Shown: positions 31,826 to 45,260, counted from the first letter of the stretch. The stretch is DNA of 64,000 nucleotides from Miscanthus floridulus (GCF_019320115.1 NC_089591.1:62195798-62259797), one strand, 5' to 3'. Notes: a model not told the origin generated them from the sequence alone. Numbers and translations are program-made.

Positions 31826-33622
31826 AATCAAACATGATGAAATACACGTGTGCACACATATTTATTGAGTTGGCAAGAGTATAGTTAATAACCAAATCAA
31901 TATTTGTTTTACGATACAAAAGAAAGCTAAAAGTCTAAAAATGATACTAAAAATTATAGAGAAAGGGAGAAAAACATATATAGCCCTAAGCCTCTAATCT
32001 CTGTCTGACTAATATAATTCATATAAGAAAAAAGTCATTGTAATAACATAAATAAAAGAGAGGGGAAAGATAAAATAAAGGTAACCTTCATGTATATAAA
32101 TGTCATTAGAGATTAATAGGGAGGGAGGAATAACATGGCAAGCACTCAGGATCCCTTTAGTTGGGCCTTTGGGGACTGCTTTTGCTTCCCAAAAGCTAAA
32201 AGTCAACTAAAGGGGTGAGAATCGGTAGGTGCTTCCAGGCAAAAAATCCTTTTGGGCTAGTTCATTTCTCACAGCACATCCACTCCTGCTTCTGTGGCTG
32301 GGGCTTCCAAGTAACACCAAAATTACCCACTGCCACAGGTTGTGGGCATTACGGGTTCATTCCTTTTTCCAATTCAGTGTGACCGAGCTCCTTCTCCACC
32401 TCATTTCTCATCCGCCACCGGCATCTCTTCCACCTCCCGGCTCTTCCACCCCTCCTCCCACATAGAGTTCCATCGCTACCTCACCAGGGCATGTGAGCCC
32501 TACGAGCGTGTGCAAGCTCTACCACCTCCTCGCTGGCCGGGCCACATGCGAGCTCCACCGCCATGGCCCCCTAGGCATGCACGAGCTCTACCGCCATCTC
32601 GCTTAGGTGTGCGCTAGCTCTGCCTACCTCCTATCCTTCTCGTCCTAGCCACAAGAGGAGGCCCATAGCTACGAGGCCAGCCACAGCTCTCCTCTATCGC
32701 CCTCCTCCATGTAGATCAACATCGGCCTGAGGAACAAGATGCAGGGAAAAAAGGAGAAATATGTATTGGGAGGCTGACATGTTGGGTCATGGATGACATG
32801 TGGGGCTCACTGACACCAATTTTCTATAAGCCATGGTTGTTCAACCAAACGGCTTTCAATTTCTCAACAATCCACAACTCACGGTAGCTTTTCCATGTCT
32901 CATAGCTCACAACTTTTTTAGAAGCCATGGCTCAACCAAATGCACCCTAATTAACATCATTAACTAGTTATTGGGGCTTATACTATGTTGTGTAGGAAAA
33001 AACACAATAATAATAATAAGAACAAAGTAAATGGAGACGATAGCATGGATCATAATCATAAACCATGTGGATGTCATTAAGCATTAACACAAAGAAGAGA
33101 TGACAAACAAATAAAACACTAATTAGTAATGATCATTATTTATTAGCTAATTAAGGGGTTTATACAATGCAACATCGAGGAGGTTTGGGGTGCTAGGCTC
33201 ACCCTAGCCCCCCTTCCTCCCCCGCTAAGTGGCGTCACGGTGTTGAAATAGGAGGCGTAATACGGCTGCAGGCTCACAGCAATGCATGCGGTTGGAGATG
33301 AGGATAAGGTTTTGTTGGACTTACACACAAGGGAACAATTGTCATTTCATGTTCCACTATGTCAACAGAAACATGAAAATATGATTTTTGTCAATAAAAT
33401 CTAAGCGAGTGCTAGTTCCCATTAGAGTTTGGATGTTTCAAATATATTTTACCTTGGCGTGATCTTTCGTTGGGAATTTATGTTTTTTGGGGTCTTTTTA
33501 GTGCTTTATAACTAATTTTCCCTTAAAAATATAGCACGAAGGATTTATAGTTTATAAACATTAGAGTAAAATTCTTAATAATGCATGCTAGAGAACAACG
33601 ATTGACTTTGATTTTGTCATGT
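31826..33622. other. AT-rich intergenic DNA with possible transposon pieces
   Basis: No gene. CCCTTTAGTTGG at 32152 pairs with CAACTAAAGGGG about 50 bp later, making a small foldback. AACCAAATGCACCC followed by TAA near 32945 looks like the right end of a Tourist-type element whose left end I could not find. The segment 32380-32700 is GC-richer with Pro/Ser-rich open frames but no recognisable protein. Confidence 0.4.
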
Positions 33623-33717
33623 GGTGATAATAGAAGATCACGACACATACATGACAAAACCCAAGTTTTTGGTGATAATAGAAGATCACGACACATACAT
33701 GCAAAACCCAAGTTTTT
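33623..33717. repeat. 48-bp tandem duplication
   Basis: GGTGATAATAGAAGATCACG starts a unit at 33623 and again at 33671. The copies are identical apart from one deleted base (ATGACAAAAC against ATGCAAAAC). No function is apparent. Confidence 0.9.
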
Positions 33718-33799
33718 GTTTTCACTATTTGGTCAATGTTCATGCTCAAGCGTAGCTAGTCTCCTAAGATTATTTTGCCTTTGATGTTATTCCTTCACA

Positions 33800-33945
33800 C
33801 TTCCTCCATTCCAAAATATAAGTCATTTTTACTTTTTTGGTACATTCATTTTGCTATGCATCTAGATATAATAATATATCTAGATGCATAGCAAAATGGA
33901 TGAACCAAAAAAATCAAAGCAACTTATAATTTGGAATGGAGGGAG
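33800..33945. mobile_element. Stowaway-type MITE
   Basis: The left end CTTCCTCCATTCCAAAATAT and the right end, read in reverse CTCCCTCCATTCCAAATTAT, form a long inverted repeat. The interior is palindromic (TCTAGATATAATAATATATC). The right side is followed by the TA expected of Tc1/mariner-type insertions. Confidence 0.85.
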
Positions 33946-35264
33946 TAGTAGATTATATTGTATATGTCATGGTGAAACAAGACGACGAGATGAGTGGGTC
34001 AGCCTATTTCCTGATAGGGCAATTAGCAACTATGAACATTGGTCTTTGTTAAAAATGTGAAATATGAAATTTTATTGGGGTTAGTTATTGCCCCCCATTA
34101 AACAAGGTTAGCCCTATCTGGTTTGCCACTTCATATGGCCAATCTATGCTATATACAATCAAATATATGTGGTTGATGTAACGTAATGTACTAATTGTAT
34201 TTATGTTGTTTATTAAATGATCAAATTGACAAACAAATTGATTAGCTCTGTGCTGGAGAGGAGGTTGCAAGAAATCATGTAGTACATGTTATATATATGG
34301 TTCATGTGGCCTGACAAGTTAAACCTAGCAATGACATAGCTCTATGTTTAGAATAGAAATTTTCAACATTGGTCTCATGTGTAAATAGCTACAAAAATTG
34401 AGAAGGGAGCATGCCTTTGCGATAAAAGGGATTTATAGTGGCACAACAAGCAGTACCTCACGGTTGAAAATCCAATCCTTTTGTCATGTTAGAGGATGAT
34501 TATGATGTTGCATGCTAAGGATCAACTCGAGATCCTTTCACAAAATTAGCCAATGTTGGTGCAGTGTTGTGATTATTATGTATTTGTGGTCTGAAATTCT
34601 AGGAGGAATCTTTTTCATTAGACATGAAGTGCCCTACATTATATTCTATGATGAATAAGCTTGAAACCAAGGGGGAAATTATAGTCACAGATATATGTGG
34701 TGAAGCAGAACCCCTTTAACTTTGTCCATCATTTTCCAAATTCATAGAATAATGGTGATTCTCATTTATGGGTGCAGATCAAGCCTCTTACGTAAATTTG
34801 CAGATGATTATGGTAGATGGTTTGTTCTTTATGTAGCATTTGATCATGCATATTATCTAAGTTTCCAAAACCTACATCTTACCAAAATTGTGCTTCCAAT
34901 GATGAAGTGTGGTTTTGGTCACTTCAGGTGTTCAGTTTTCATGGTAGGATGCCATTTTTTTATGGTGGCTGGACAATGGAAAGGAGCTTCCAAAATGTCC
35001 GAGTCATCATCAATGATTGGACTAAAGCACTACAAGATTTGTGAAGGCGATCGACACTGAACGATGTAGCTAACCAAGCTAATCAAAGAAGATACAAGAT
35101 GGAGAGATGGGTCAAAAATCTATTGCTAAGTGAGGAACAATAAGGGGCTTTGTGATGTTGTTTGGTCCCTTTCAAAGGTTACCCTCCCTATAATGGTTTT
35201 GCCTTACATGGTTTAGCTTAGAGTTAGTCGTTAGCAGTAGTAGTTTCCCCTTGTAGCTCATTAA
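33946..35264. other. AT-rich intergenic DNA, nothing recognised
   Basis: An open stretch at 34722-35060 has no recognisable domain. No RNA gene or transposon end could be supported. Confidence 0.45.
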
Positions 35265-35575
35265 GGGCCCGTTTAGGAGAGCTTTGTTCCCTAAATCTTC
35301 AACTCTACTCCTTGATTCTTCGATGGAATGATTCCATTGAATTTCTAGGAGGGAGCATGGTGGAGAGCTGATGAGAATTGATTCTCTACTGATCCCCACC
35401 AGAAAATAATAGGGAGCAGGGTGAAGCAGGGTTTTTTAGCACCCCACTCCTAGTGTAAATGGAGAAGTGATTCTCTCCTGATCCCCACCTAAATCAGTTG
35501 TCATTTTGAGCATTTGGCTAGCTAGGAGTGATTCTCTTCGGAGAAGCTGAAGCTAGAGCTCTCCCAAATGGTGCC
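35265..35575. mobile_element. Tourist-type MITE with TAA target duplication
   Basis: TAA flanks both sides (35262-35264 and 35576-35578). The ends are GGGCCCGTTTAGGAGAGCT and, reversed, GGCACCATTTGGGAGAGCT, 15 of 19 matching. A 3-bp TAA duplication and GGSCC-type ends fit PIF/Harbinger (Tourist). The 311-bp length is typical. The interior repeats GATTCTCTxCTGATCCCCACC. Confidence 0.88.
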
Positions 35576-35578
35576 TAA

Positions 35579-37785
35579 CTGCTTTACCTTGCTATAGTGG
35601 TAGTAGTAGCTTGGTTATGTTTCTTCCCTGCTTCTCGTTCCTTTTTCTCTGCTTTCTCTTTTGTTTCCTATTTGTTTGATCGGTGTACTATGAGTTACGA
35701 CCTGTTTTTCCCACTTCTATTAGTAAAATACATGTATTGCATGTTGTTGGTAAAAAAATGTGTGTTTGCCCTCCCGACACCGTGGGACAGAAGATAGTAG
35801 CTCACCTACTATTGATCCAAAGTTTGCATGTGGTATCAAAACCAAATCTTAATTAGAAAAAATATGGAAGTAAATCCACAAAAAATAACCCAAGCCATGA
35901 TACTTGTTGAGAGTCATTGGTCCTTCAAGCTAGAGAGATTGGGTACATCACTAACAAGCAATGCAATGGTTGGCACAAAATATGGTTGTTGCACATTTTA
36001 CAGTCCATCACAATATTATTTGAGTTGAAATTGACCTGCGTTGATGATACATTAGTTGCTTTTGTTTTTGGAAAAAGAAAACTTCTAGCTTTTTGCATAA
36101 CTCATCAATAGAGCCACCGGCACCCAAGTGCATAATAACAGAATAGGTTACTATAGAACAACTCATTGGAGACTGCTCATAAGCCTGGTTCTAGAAGGAT
36201 TCTATGACATATGATAATCATCAAGATTATTATAGATTCAAGAGTATAGTTTGAATATAATTAAGTTCATGTCATATGGTAATTCCATTAAGACAGACAT
36301 TTATGACTAACTGTATATGATAAATGTTGTTCTAATCCAATACTTCTGCCTTTTTTTATCACAAATCCTTACCGGATAACTATACTGGATAAATCATCCT
36401 CATGGTTACTAACCTTTTCCCATAATATATGTTGGCGCTCACTACTCACACCTTTCTAATGTAACATGGTCCCAATATTAGCATAAATTTCACATCATTG
36501 ACATTAATCATACTCGATGACCCTACATTTCCACTTTTGTATTATTTTTGTTTTGTGTTGTAATTTTACACTAAACTGACATAAAATTGAGAGACTGAAG
36601 TTGCACTGTAGAAGCTCGAGCTCGAGAAAGATGAGAGCCAGAGGAGCCCAAATAAGGCAAAGCAACCTGGCTCATGGGCCTTAGGCCAGCCGGCTCAACC
36701 CTACTTTTGACCCTACAATGTCCAAATACTATGAACCTTGAGTCTGTATATAACTTAGACCTCAACCATGCAAAGGTGAGGATGATTTATCATAGGCTCA
36801 AGTCAATAAAGACAAAAGCACATTATCTTATTACTTGGTGTCACTCTAGGAAGGTTTCAATGCACAAGGCCTACTTGTAACAAACCTAGAGGACTTAAAA
36901 ATTATAAAGACTGACATACTTGAGACTTGGCATGATTGCAATGCAGGACATATAAATGGCAAGTTGAGTTGTTAGGCTCCTTTCTTTTTTTTGTCCATTT
37001 TGCTTTCCATTCAAGGCATGGCTTTCTGACACTATGTAATATATTTAGTTACCATTTTTTATCAACATTTAACAAAGAGTTACAGTTATCATATAATATT
37101 GGTAGCATTAACCTGGATAGTCACACCTAGTTGTGTCGACACATAGTTACGCCCAAAATAAGGACCATAGCAAAACTAAAATTGAACATGATAGCTCAAC
37201 CACATTCTTGGGGTACGGTAAATGTAGTGTGAAGATTCTCTCCATCTGTAATTACCAACCTTACACATCAAAGGATATCCTACTAGAATCCTAACTTTAG
37301 CTAAGAGTTATAAGAACTCCTCGGTCACCCTTTTGGGACATTAACATTTGTTGATGGCTTGGTAATTGCCAACTGTGCAATCTAATATCCTTGGAAATTT
37401 AAAAGAATGGCCAGTGGTTGTTGTGATGGTCGAGAGTTATATGTTATTGATGGTTTTACATACTCCATTGGCGAGACTCCACGATTGGCCCAATGCACAT
37501 ATCTAGAGGATATAACATGGAATTTTTTAGTTATTCAAGTTGTACCTAAATTATTTTTTATAGTTACAACTCCATATATCTAGGCATGCTCCCTGTATTT
37601 CCCATCTTCTAATGGTTGATGATAGTTTCCATTTTTTGGAAGTTAATGAAAAGTAGGCTCAAATTATGAAGAATTCTGAACACCTATGAGAATAGATGTG
37701 GACAGTTAATTAATTAGTAACAAATGCAGTGCTCTTTGGTCACAAATGATTTGAAAGTAATATTGCTGCAATACCTACTAGGAAA
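35579..37785. other. AT-rich intergenic DNA, no gene seen
   Basis: Only short open frames without recognisable protein. No clear transposon ends were found. Confidence 0.45.
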
Positions 37786-37789
37786 CCTA

Positions 37790-39250
37790 GGCTAGAAGTT
37801 TTCAAGAGAAGTATCTTGGACTCCTAGTACTAGAAGGGAGAATGGTTAATGGTAAATTTAAAAGTTTAAAAGAATGATTTAGAAAGAGGGTGAATGACTG
37901 GTTAGAGAAATACCTTTCAAGTTGGGTAAAGAGGTTCTAGTCAAATAACTTTTATAGAGCCTCCCCACTAGTGCTATGAACTTGTTTAAATTCTCTACAG
38001 GTGTCGGTGGTATGGACCCAGGGTACCTTACTGCCCGAATAAGAGCCCATTGCTACTAGGGTGGGCCAAAGCTGGCAAAGATGAGGCCCAACTGAACTAG
38101 GGTGCTTCATCAGACATGGTGGACATGAAACCTAACGTATAAAGCTTGGACATCCTCACGAAATAGTCAATCTTATGGTTAGATTCCCTTGTAATTAACT
38201 AGGAAACATATATGTAAACCAATCAGGATCCTCATAACCCTACCCAATTGAAGGAGGGGTAGGGAGCCCTCGATCGGTACCTCTAATAACCCTACATAAT
38301 TCTAGGCTACATTGCATAGGCAACTAGTTATGAGCGCCCCAGTAAATATCGAGCATACAAGATAAGAGATCTATTCTCAACTGGACGTAAGGTACCCCGT
38401 ACCTGACCAAGTATAAACCTGTGTCCCATGTGCTTCCCTTTTGATTCCCTGTGCATGATACGTTGGTCTACATTACGAGAGCCGATACCTCTAACAACAA
38501 GTCTTTATGACAATTTTGACAAAATGATAAGGAACTTCTGGTGGGGTGATGAATATGAAACAAAAATGATTCATTGGCTAGGTTGGGATAAATCACTAGA
38601 CCAAAGATGAGAGGATGAATTGGCTTTAAGGATCTCAAAATGTTTAATCAAACTCTACTAGTGAAGCAAGCTTGGCGTCTACTTTTATACCCAAATAGCC
38701 TTTGTGCAAAACTTGTAAACCAAAAGTACTATCATCTTGGTGATTTACTAGATACCGACTTCCCATAAAATTCATGATCAGTCTGAAAGAGCATAGAACA
38801 TGGCCTTGATCTCTTGAAAAAGGGTATCATATGGAGGGTTTTAACAATGGACCAAGTATCAAAATTTGGAGGGACAATTGGGTACTCTAGATCTTATTCA
38901 ATTTAAATCTCAAGACCGCCTAGAAGATGTACAGAGCAATAATTGGTAGATTTGATCCTTCAAAATCCAAGGTGCTTGAACCCTTGATAACACAAATGTT
39001 CCTCTTTCATGAAGCTAAACAAATCCTTAGCATTAGAATCCTAGATACAGAGGATGATGATATTCTTGCATGGCACTTTGAAACGAAAGACATCTTATTT
39101 GTTAGAACTGCATACAAACTTGCAATTGAAGCAAGACCCAAGAAAAAATTATGGTACAAGCGCCTATGCAGACAAGAAAGTCTTTGACGCAATATGGAAA
39201 ACCACTATGCCAAAACTGCATAAAGGAGACACCTCATTTAGTGGTGTGGA
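37790..39250 (+). pseudogene. Decayed LINE (non-LTR) polymerase, C-terminal part
   Basis: Across shifted frames the translation gives GRMVNGKFKSLKE, a degenerate 'EVLVK' stretch and LPTSAMNLFKF. After the inserted solo LTR it continues LYDNFDKMIRNFWWGDE, MFNQTLLVKQAWRLLLYPNS and KSIEHGLDLLKKGIIWRV, and ends with a zf-RVT-like segment near 39060-39230 (ILAWHFETKDILFVRTAYKL). These are the familiar landmarks downstream of the RT core in plant LINEs. RT catalytic motifs are not present, and stops are frequent. Confidence 0.78.
38002..38496. mobile_element. Solo LTR (495 bp) inserted in the LINE
   Basis: The unit begins TGTCGGTGGTATGGACCCAG and ends CTCTAACA, giving TG...CA ends. It is flanked by ACAGG (37997-38001) and ACAAG (38497-38501), a 5-bp duplication with one change. 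Removing it joins two halves of the LINE reading. The sequence resembles gypsy-type LTRs of grasses (GGTACCCCGTACCTGACCA near the right end). Confidence 0.8.
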
Positions 39251-41154
39251 TTTGAGATGTATCTCTAATGTATAATTAGAGACAAGACAAACACCTAAGT
39301 ATTAGTCTTTGCTTGGGATGAGCAAATGATTAAGCTTGGAGGAGCTTGTTACTGGCCACTAAGGCATAAATCCGACCATCAACATATCGGTTAAGTAAAG
39401 ATAAAATTGACACCATTGCATTTTTATGATTTCAAATAATATGGTTCCACATGTATTTGGAGAGGGTGTGATCACATGAGAAAATGAAGCAAAGATCGGC
39501 ATTGAGGGTCCACTTGTGGGGTCAGTTGACCCTATGTACCCTAGGTGGGCTGACCTAAGGAGTGACCCAACTAAGGCCACACTATGAAGTGATCTCGTGC
39601 ATTGATCCAACGCAATTCCATCTGAGGGGCACTAGGAAGCCTCCCATGGGTTGAAGGGCCCACCATTGCATGTAACAAAGCAAAAATTGACCGAGAACTA
39701 CCTTGGGTACCTGTTGACTGACTTAGAGAAGCAATGAGGAGCATTGGATGAAAGGTGGTGCATCCACAGGTCATGCACCCTCATAGGGGTTCTACTGACC
39801 CTCGATCCCCTCCCCTAATGTTATTCCAACTACCTCAACTTCATCCATAAGTACGATCCTACTCCTTGATAAAGCTATATATAGGGGGTGTTGGCACCAC
39901 TCTCAATACACAACAATAGAAGAAGGAATCACTCATTGGCTCTATTTAGTTCAGGTTAATTTAGTTGGGAGTTAGAGTTAAGTCTAACTAAGCTCGGGTT
40001 TTGGAAGTAGTCTTCAGGAGTCCGGTATAACTCTTGTATTATTTCTTTTTTAAGACTTGAGTTATGAATATTACAACCGTATGCAACTTAGGCGACAATT
40101 TTAGTGCGAGTTGCTCCTAGAGTACGAGATGGACTCAACACAATATTGTTTGAGCCTCCAATTTGGCTTGGAAACCCACGCTAGCCTTCCAAGGAGGTGG
40201 CCAAGAGGGAGAACGTCCTAGAACATACTTGATGTGTTCTCCACATGCTTGGGCCATGCTCCAACTTAGACTAGGGTCCTAAGGATGATTACCAAGCCAA
40301 GGTGACGCCTCAACACTTGGCAAAAACAACAACATGTCATGATGATTTGGAGACCTTGTCGACATGATATTAAGGTGGGACCGGATCCATTTGAAAGCTT
40401 ACATCAAGTAATCATGGACTTCAATCACACTCTAGATGGAAGATTTATGGCTTTCCCAATAAAGTATTGTCTGACTGTCAGTGAACCAAATGTTGGGCTT
40501 CGATGGCCTCGCACTCCAAGATTGGTCTTGCGCATGGTGTATCCAAGTCCCATAAGTTGTAGAGATCATGGAAGGGATCCCTCCAGAGTTCATCACATCT
40601 TCAATATGTTCCCTAAACATATTCAACTAACCAATATTAGGTAGCAGCATGTTCTCATTTATTTCACCAAACAAATTTAGGAATGACCTCACCTTATTTT
40701 TAACTTTCATGGTTGTACTAAAAGTTTGCATGTCCTCATCAATACAGCGCACAATCAATACAACCTACTAGGATAAGCCAGTGTTACCACCTCATGAGGT
40801 CCTAAACCTATATAAATTTTGTGTCACATATGCTACTATCTAGATCTACTACTCACACAACACCCCACATTTCATAAGGAAATAAAGCGTGCTCTAAATC
40901 TCCCCACACATAGCTTATCTTTTAACATTGAAATGGCCCATTAGTCCACTAGTGTGCTTGTTCTAGTATTCCACATGCTTGTGCTTAGCCAAAGTTTGAA
41001 TGACCGCTAGTTAAGATTTCTAGAAATTCCTTATCCTCTTGAGTGTTGTTTTCAAGGCAAACCACAAGTACAGAGTAGAATTTTGCTTTGTGTTTCAACC
41101 ATGTTAAGCATACTCCCTATGTGTGTGATGGGACTCTATTTGCTACTTGAGATT
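39251..41154. other. Intergenic DNA, no gene seen
   Basis: Moderately AT-rich. Open frames near 39360-39774 and 40339-40644 encode nothing I recognise. No transposon ends could be supported. Confidence 0.4.
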
Positions 41155-41310
41155 GTACATAACAAGATGGATACCATCAGAGCCAAGATCTTTTGGCGAG
41201 GAGTTAACAATAATTTTAGATACCATATGATGAAATGAGAAGCTATGACCAGATCTAAGGAACAAGGGATTAGGGATTATAAATACCAAGGCAATGAATG
41301 AATGCTTAGT
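41155..41310 (+). pseudogene. Small LINE polymerase fragment
   Basis: Translation gives MDTIRAKIFWRGVNNNFRYH followed by EAMTRSKEQGI, matching the 'RxFFWxG ... WExLCRPKxxGGLGI' segment of plant LINE proteins. A stop replaces the conserved Trp. It is not contiguous with the fragment at 37790-39250 and looks like a separate scrap. Confidence 0.6.
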
Positions 41311-43357
41311 GGGACATGCACAAATTCTATCCCATCCACATTCACCATATTTCTAAAAAAACTTGCAGATCATGTGATCCTCTGCGCCCTACTTTGAACT
41401 AGGGTTTTCTTTATGAACCCTAATCCCCTTTCTCTCCGCTTCTGAGACTTGCATGTTTCAACATGTTCTCCAATGACTCCATCTTTCCTCCATCATCCAG
41501 CGTCGCCCTCGGCACTCAATAATGGACCGTGAAAAAAACTAGGGCTAGCAGATCTTGGTTGGGTTCCTAAGGAGGAGGTTTAACATGGACACATATGAGA
41601 ACTGGGACGTGGATGCAGTAGGCGACTTGACAGAGAGCACAGAGACGAGCGAAGGGGATGATTGGAGGCGCTAGGTATCACCGTCGGCAGGAAACACACG
41701 ACCTCCCTAGCTAGGCGCCGAGGACGTGCGGTCTAATGATGTTCACTTGCATGCCATGTGTGTTAACACATGTACATGCAAAAATTGGTGATTAGGTGTA
41801 TTAACATAATATAAGAACATGTAATTGTTAGATATATCACGCATACTCCCATCGTCCTGAAATACAAGGACGAAGCTACCTACATGGTAGTGTGTGTGTG
41901 CATGCACCCACGGCAAAAGAAAGTTTTAGAGCTAGCTATCATAATTTTTTGGTAATGCACCCCCCTCAGCTCAAGCACATGCACCCCCAAGCTCAATAGG
42001 AGCAGGCTAATAAGTCGAACAACATGCAAACTGGGTCCTAGCAGGCAAAACAAGAAGCCAATAGTGTGCGATTAGAGCCTTCTCCACCCAGTCGTCATTG
42101 TTTGTTTGTGGGGATAAATGCTGATAGATGATGAATCTACTGCTCTACTGCTTGTCAACGTGCTTTCCTTGTTATCTGCCTTTTTTTCTTCTTTCAAATC
42201 ATTTTACTTCTCTAATTTAGTTCCAATCAATGCTTTACCTCTAGATACAAGCACGCGAGAGTCCGGGTCTGTATTTCGTTTACAAGAAATTGTACTCAAC
42301 GGAGACGTACCTAGAGTTTGAATGATGATAACAAAGTGAATGAAGAATATGGCCGAGCGGTCATACAGAATAACCTATAGTTTTACTAAAAGTAAGAAAA
42401 TCTATAGTTTTAAACTACCTCTAGAAATAAATAAATCAACTTCTAGAGTTAACCCAATTCAAACTTTTATAAGTTTTGACCAAATCTATAGAAAAAATCA
42501 CACTAATATACATACTTGTTTAGAAAGACACTCATACTTGTGGTACACTAGCGCACTCCCCCTCAATCTTGCTCTAGCTTCACCGCTGCTGAAATATATA
42601 GTGCATTTTAAAAATCTTACATCTTGAGGAACACTCAAATGATGCATATACCCATAGATTATATCCAATTAAGAAGTTTCTCCTTAAATTATGGTTTACT
42701 TTTTAACGAACTTTATCAAATCTAGCTTAGTCACTATGTAGAATGCATTATATTTCAGCACAATTTTAGAAGTCACAGTACACCATATTTCAAGACAGAG
42801 AGAATATATATAGATTGAAAAGGGATAAAATATGGGTTCATCCCAAGTGAAAATAAGATACTGCAACAATGACCCCTCTCCTGTTTCTGCAAAGCATCTC
42901 GTAAATATGGAAACGGGTGAGACAAAATAAAAAATAGAATAAGATTTTTTCTGTTCATTTTCATCCCTACCTATATTCATCAATACTGGTTTATTTTATT
43001 GCCTGACCGCATAACTGACCTGGCAGAGATCGTGTGTTTTTGCTGAAATTACCTAAACGTGTTGTATTGCTTGCTAGTATTATTGTGGAGGTGTTGCAAC
43101 AAGATTTCTATCGAGAAGACTTTCCCAAAGTATCCAGCTGACATTCTGTATGTCGACGTACTAGTGTCTTTTATTTATGCAGAAATGGAATATCTTGGAA
43201 ACTTCTCACCGAGCTATTTTGGCTACAGATGTCGTTGAAATTTTGTTATAGCCTACTCCTTGTAACTGTTTTGTACCCGTATTGTAAGGCTGGAACCCCA
43301 GCACTTAACGTTACCGATGGCTTTCTTAAAAGCAGGTTAATCTTTTTTTTTTCTAAA
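41311..43357. other. AT-rich intergenic DNA with MITE traces
   Basis: ACTCCCATCGTCCTGAAATA at 41846 is a Stowaway-like left end without a partner, and 42690-42810 carries a degenerate Stowaway-like half. No gene was found. Confidence 0.4.
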
Positions 43358-44407
43358 GGGTAAAGTCCAATTTACACCCTCCAATTTTTATCAAAGTCCG
43401 AATTTCAACCTCAAACTTCAAAACCGGATAACTTTAGCCCTCCAACTCTCGAAACCGTTCGACTTTCAACCTTCGGGGCGGTTTTATGGGTGAACAGTAA
43501 CTTTTAATATTTTCGGGTGGCACCGAAATTTTATATTATTTTTTCAAGCATTTTAACGTCCTTAAATGAAAAAACTCAAAACTACAAAGTTGTAGATCTC
43601 GTCGAGGTCTATAATTTACATATAAAAATCATCTTCATTCGACATCGTATTGAAGGGTTTTCTATTTTTTGAAATTTGAGTGTCATCACGCGATAAAATA
43701 TGGTGCTGAAATTTTATATTATTTTTTCGAGCATCTTATTGTCCTCAAATGAAAAAACTCAAAACTACAAAGTTGTAGATCTCATCGAGGTCTACAATTT
43801 ATATATAAAAATTATCTTCATCCGACATCGTATTGAAGGGTTTTCTATTTTTTTAAATTTGAGTCTCATCACGCGATAAATTATTTTGTCGCGTGATGAG
43901 ACTCAAATTTCAAAAAATAGAAAACTCTTCAATACGATGTCGGATGAAGATAATTTTTATATGTAAATTGTAGAACTCGATGAGATCTACAACTTTGTAG
44001 TTTTGAGTTTTTTCATTTAAGGACAGTAAGATGCTCGAAAAAATAATATAAAATTTCAGCACCATATTTTGTCGCGTGATGAGACTCAAATTTCAAAAAA
44101 TATAAAACCCTTCAATATGATGTCGGATGAAGATAATTTTTATATATAAATTGTAGACCTCGACGAGATCTACATCTTTGTAGTTTTGAGTTTTTTCATT
44201 TGAGGACGTTAAGATGCTTGAAAAAATAATATAAAATTTCAGCGCCACCCGAAAATATCAAAAGTTACTGTTCATCCGCAAAACCGCCCGGAAGGTTGAA
44301 AGTTGAACGGTTTCGAGAGTTGGAGGGTCAAAGTTATCCGATTTTGAAGTTTGAGGTTAAAATCCGGACTTTGGTAAAAGTTGGAGGGTGTAAATTGGAC
44401 TTTACCC
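43358..44407. mobile_element. Mutator-like foldback element with exact 9-bp target duplication
   Basis: The ends are GGGTAAAGTCCAATTTACAC and its reverse complement. TTTTCTAAA is present exactly on both sides (43349-43357 and 44408-44416), a 9-bp duplication typical of Mutator-like transposition. The whole 1050 bp is a hairpin: two arms of 519 bp meet at a 12-bp centre (43877-43888). Each arm contains two direct copies of a roughly 183-bp unit starting GAAATTTTATATTATTTTTT (43525 and 43708). It encodes no transposase. It lies about 0.85 kb upstream of the eIF4G start codon. Confidence 0.92.
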
Positions 44408-44416
44408 TTTTCTAAA

Positions 44417-45260
44417 AAAAAAAAACATGTTGAGCATACTCCAAAACTGCATCCATCCGGGGAGCAAATATGGAGTGACGTACCAATAACATGTGGAATC
44501 AGTAAGACTCAGATCCGATGTAGTGGTAGCACCTTACTAACAGTAGTAGCTGATAGCATCTTCCAGAGCGGTTTGCGCTTAAACCCACATCCACTAATCT
44601 CCCATTTGCTAATCCTGGCACAGGTGGTTAATCACCGCCCGGCCGAAGCACACGCGTCCCGGCCTTCCACTTGTCTCGCCTCCCCACCCCACCAATTTCC
44701 CCCGGCCTTCTCGCCCTCGTCGCTCTGCCTCGCTAATTCGCTCGCTCCGCGGCCGATTCCATTCCACCTCCGCCGCACCGGCACTAACCCTAAAACCCGA
44801 CCGTGCATCGTATCGTTGCTTGTCGCCTGATCATGTACGACTCGCTCTCTCTGGGGATTTTTTTTTTTCCTGATTTTTTTCTCCGCGCTCGTTTGCCTCC
44901 AGATTGTATCGCCCTTTTTTCACTCACTTATTGGCCGTGTTTGCATGTTTCCTGCAATTTGGTTAATCTTAATTGCATTCTACAAATAATTTCATGGCGC
45001 TGATCCTTTCACTGCAAGGATTATTTTTTTTTTCTCTTCCCTAATATTTTTTTAATTTTTTTACTGACGGTGGTTTCGCTGCAATGTGTTTAGAGAGAAA
45101 TCTCAAAGTAGTTTTTAGCTAGATTTTCCGTGCACTTTTCAATCTTCTGTATGGTTATAGCTTAACACCTTAACCTAATTGTTGATCCGAACTCATTGTG
45201 GATGCGAGCTTCAAAAATTCTTTTTGGGTGTTGCAGAGATCGAATTGAAGCGGGGGATAT
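44417..45260 (+). promoter_or_regulatory. eIF4G promoter and 5' leader region
   Basis: The sequence is C-rich and pyrimidine-rich from 44630 to 44810, as expected of a plant promoter/5'UTR. An intron in the leader is likely: a splice acceptor (TTGCAG, AG at 45235-45236) lies just before the exon that carries the start codon, while its donor, probably near 44810-44850, is unclear. No convincing TATA box was found. Confidence 0.55.
44785..44798 (+). promoter_or_regulatory. Telo-box-like motif
   Basis: TAACCCTAAAACCC contains the AACCCTAA core of the telo-box, an element frequent in promoters and leaders of plant translation-machinery genes. It sits in the presumed eIF4G leader. Function is inferred from motif and context. 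Confidence 0.5.

Noticed and set aside
44381..45003. Open frames in the eIF4G leader (44381-44830, 44803-45003)
   Set aside because: Pro/Ser/Leu-rich frames in a pyrimidine-rich leader; no relation to eIF4G exons.
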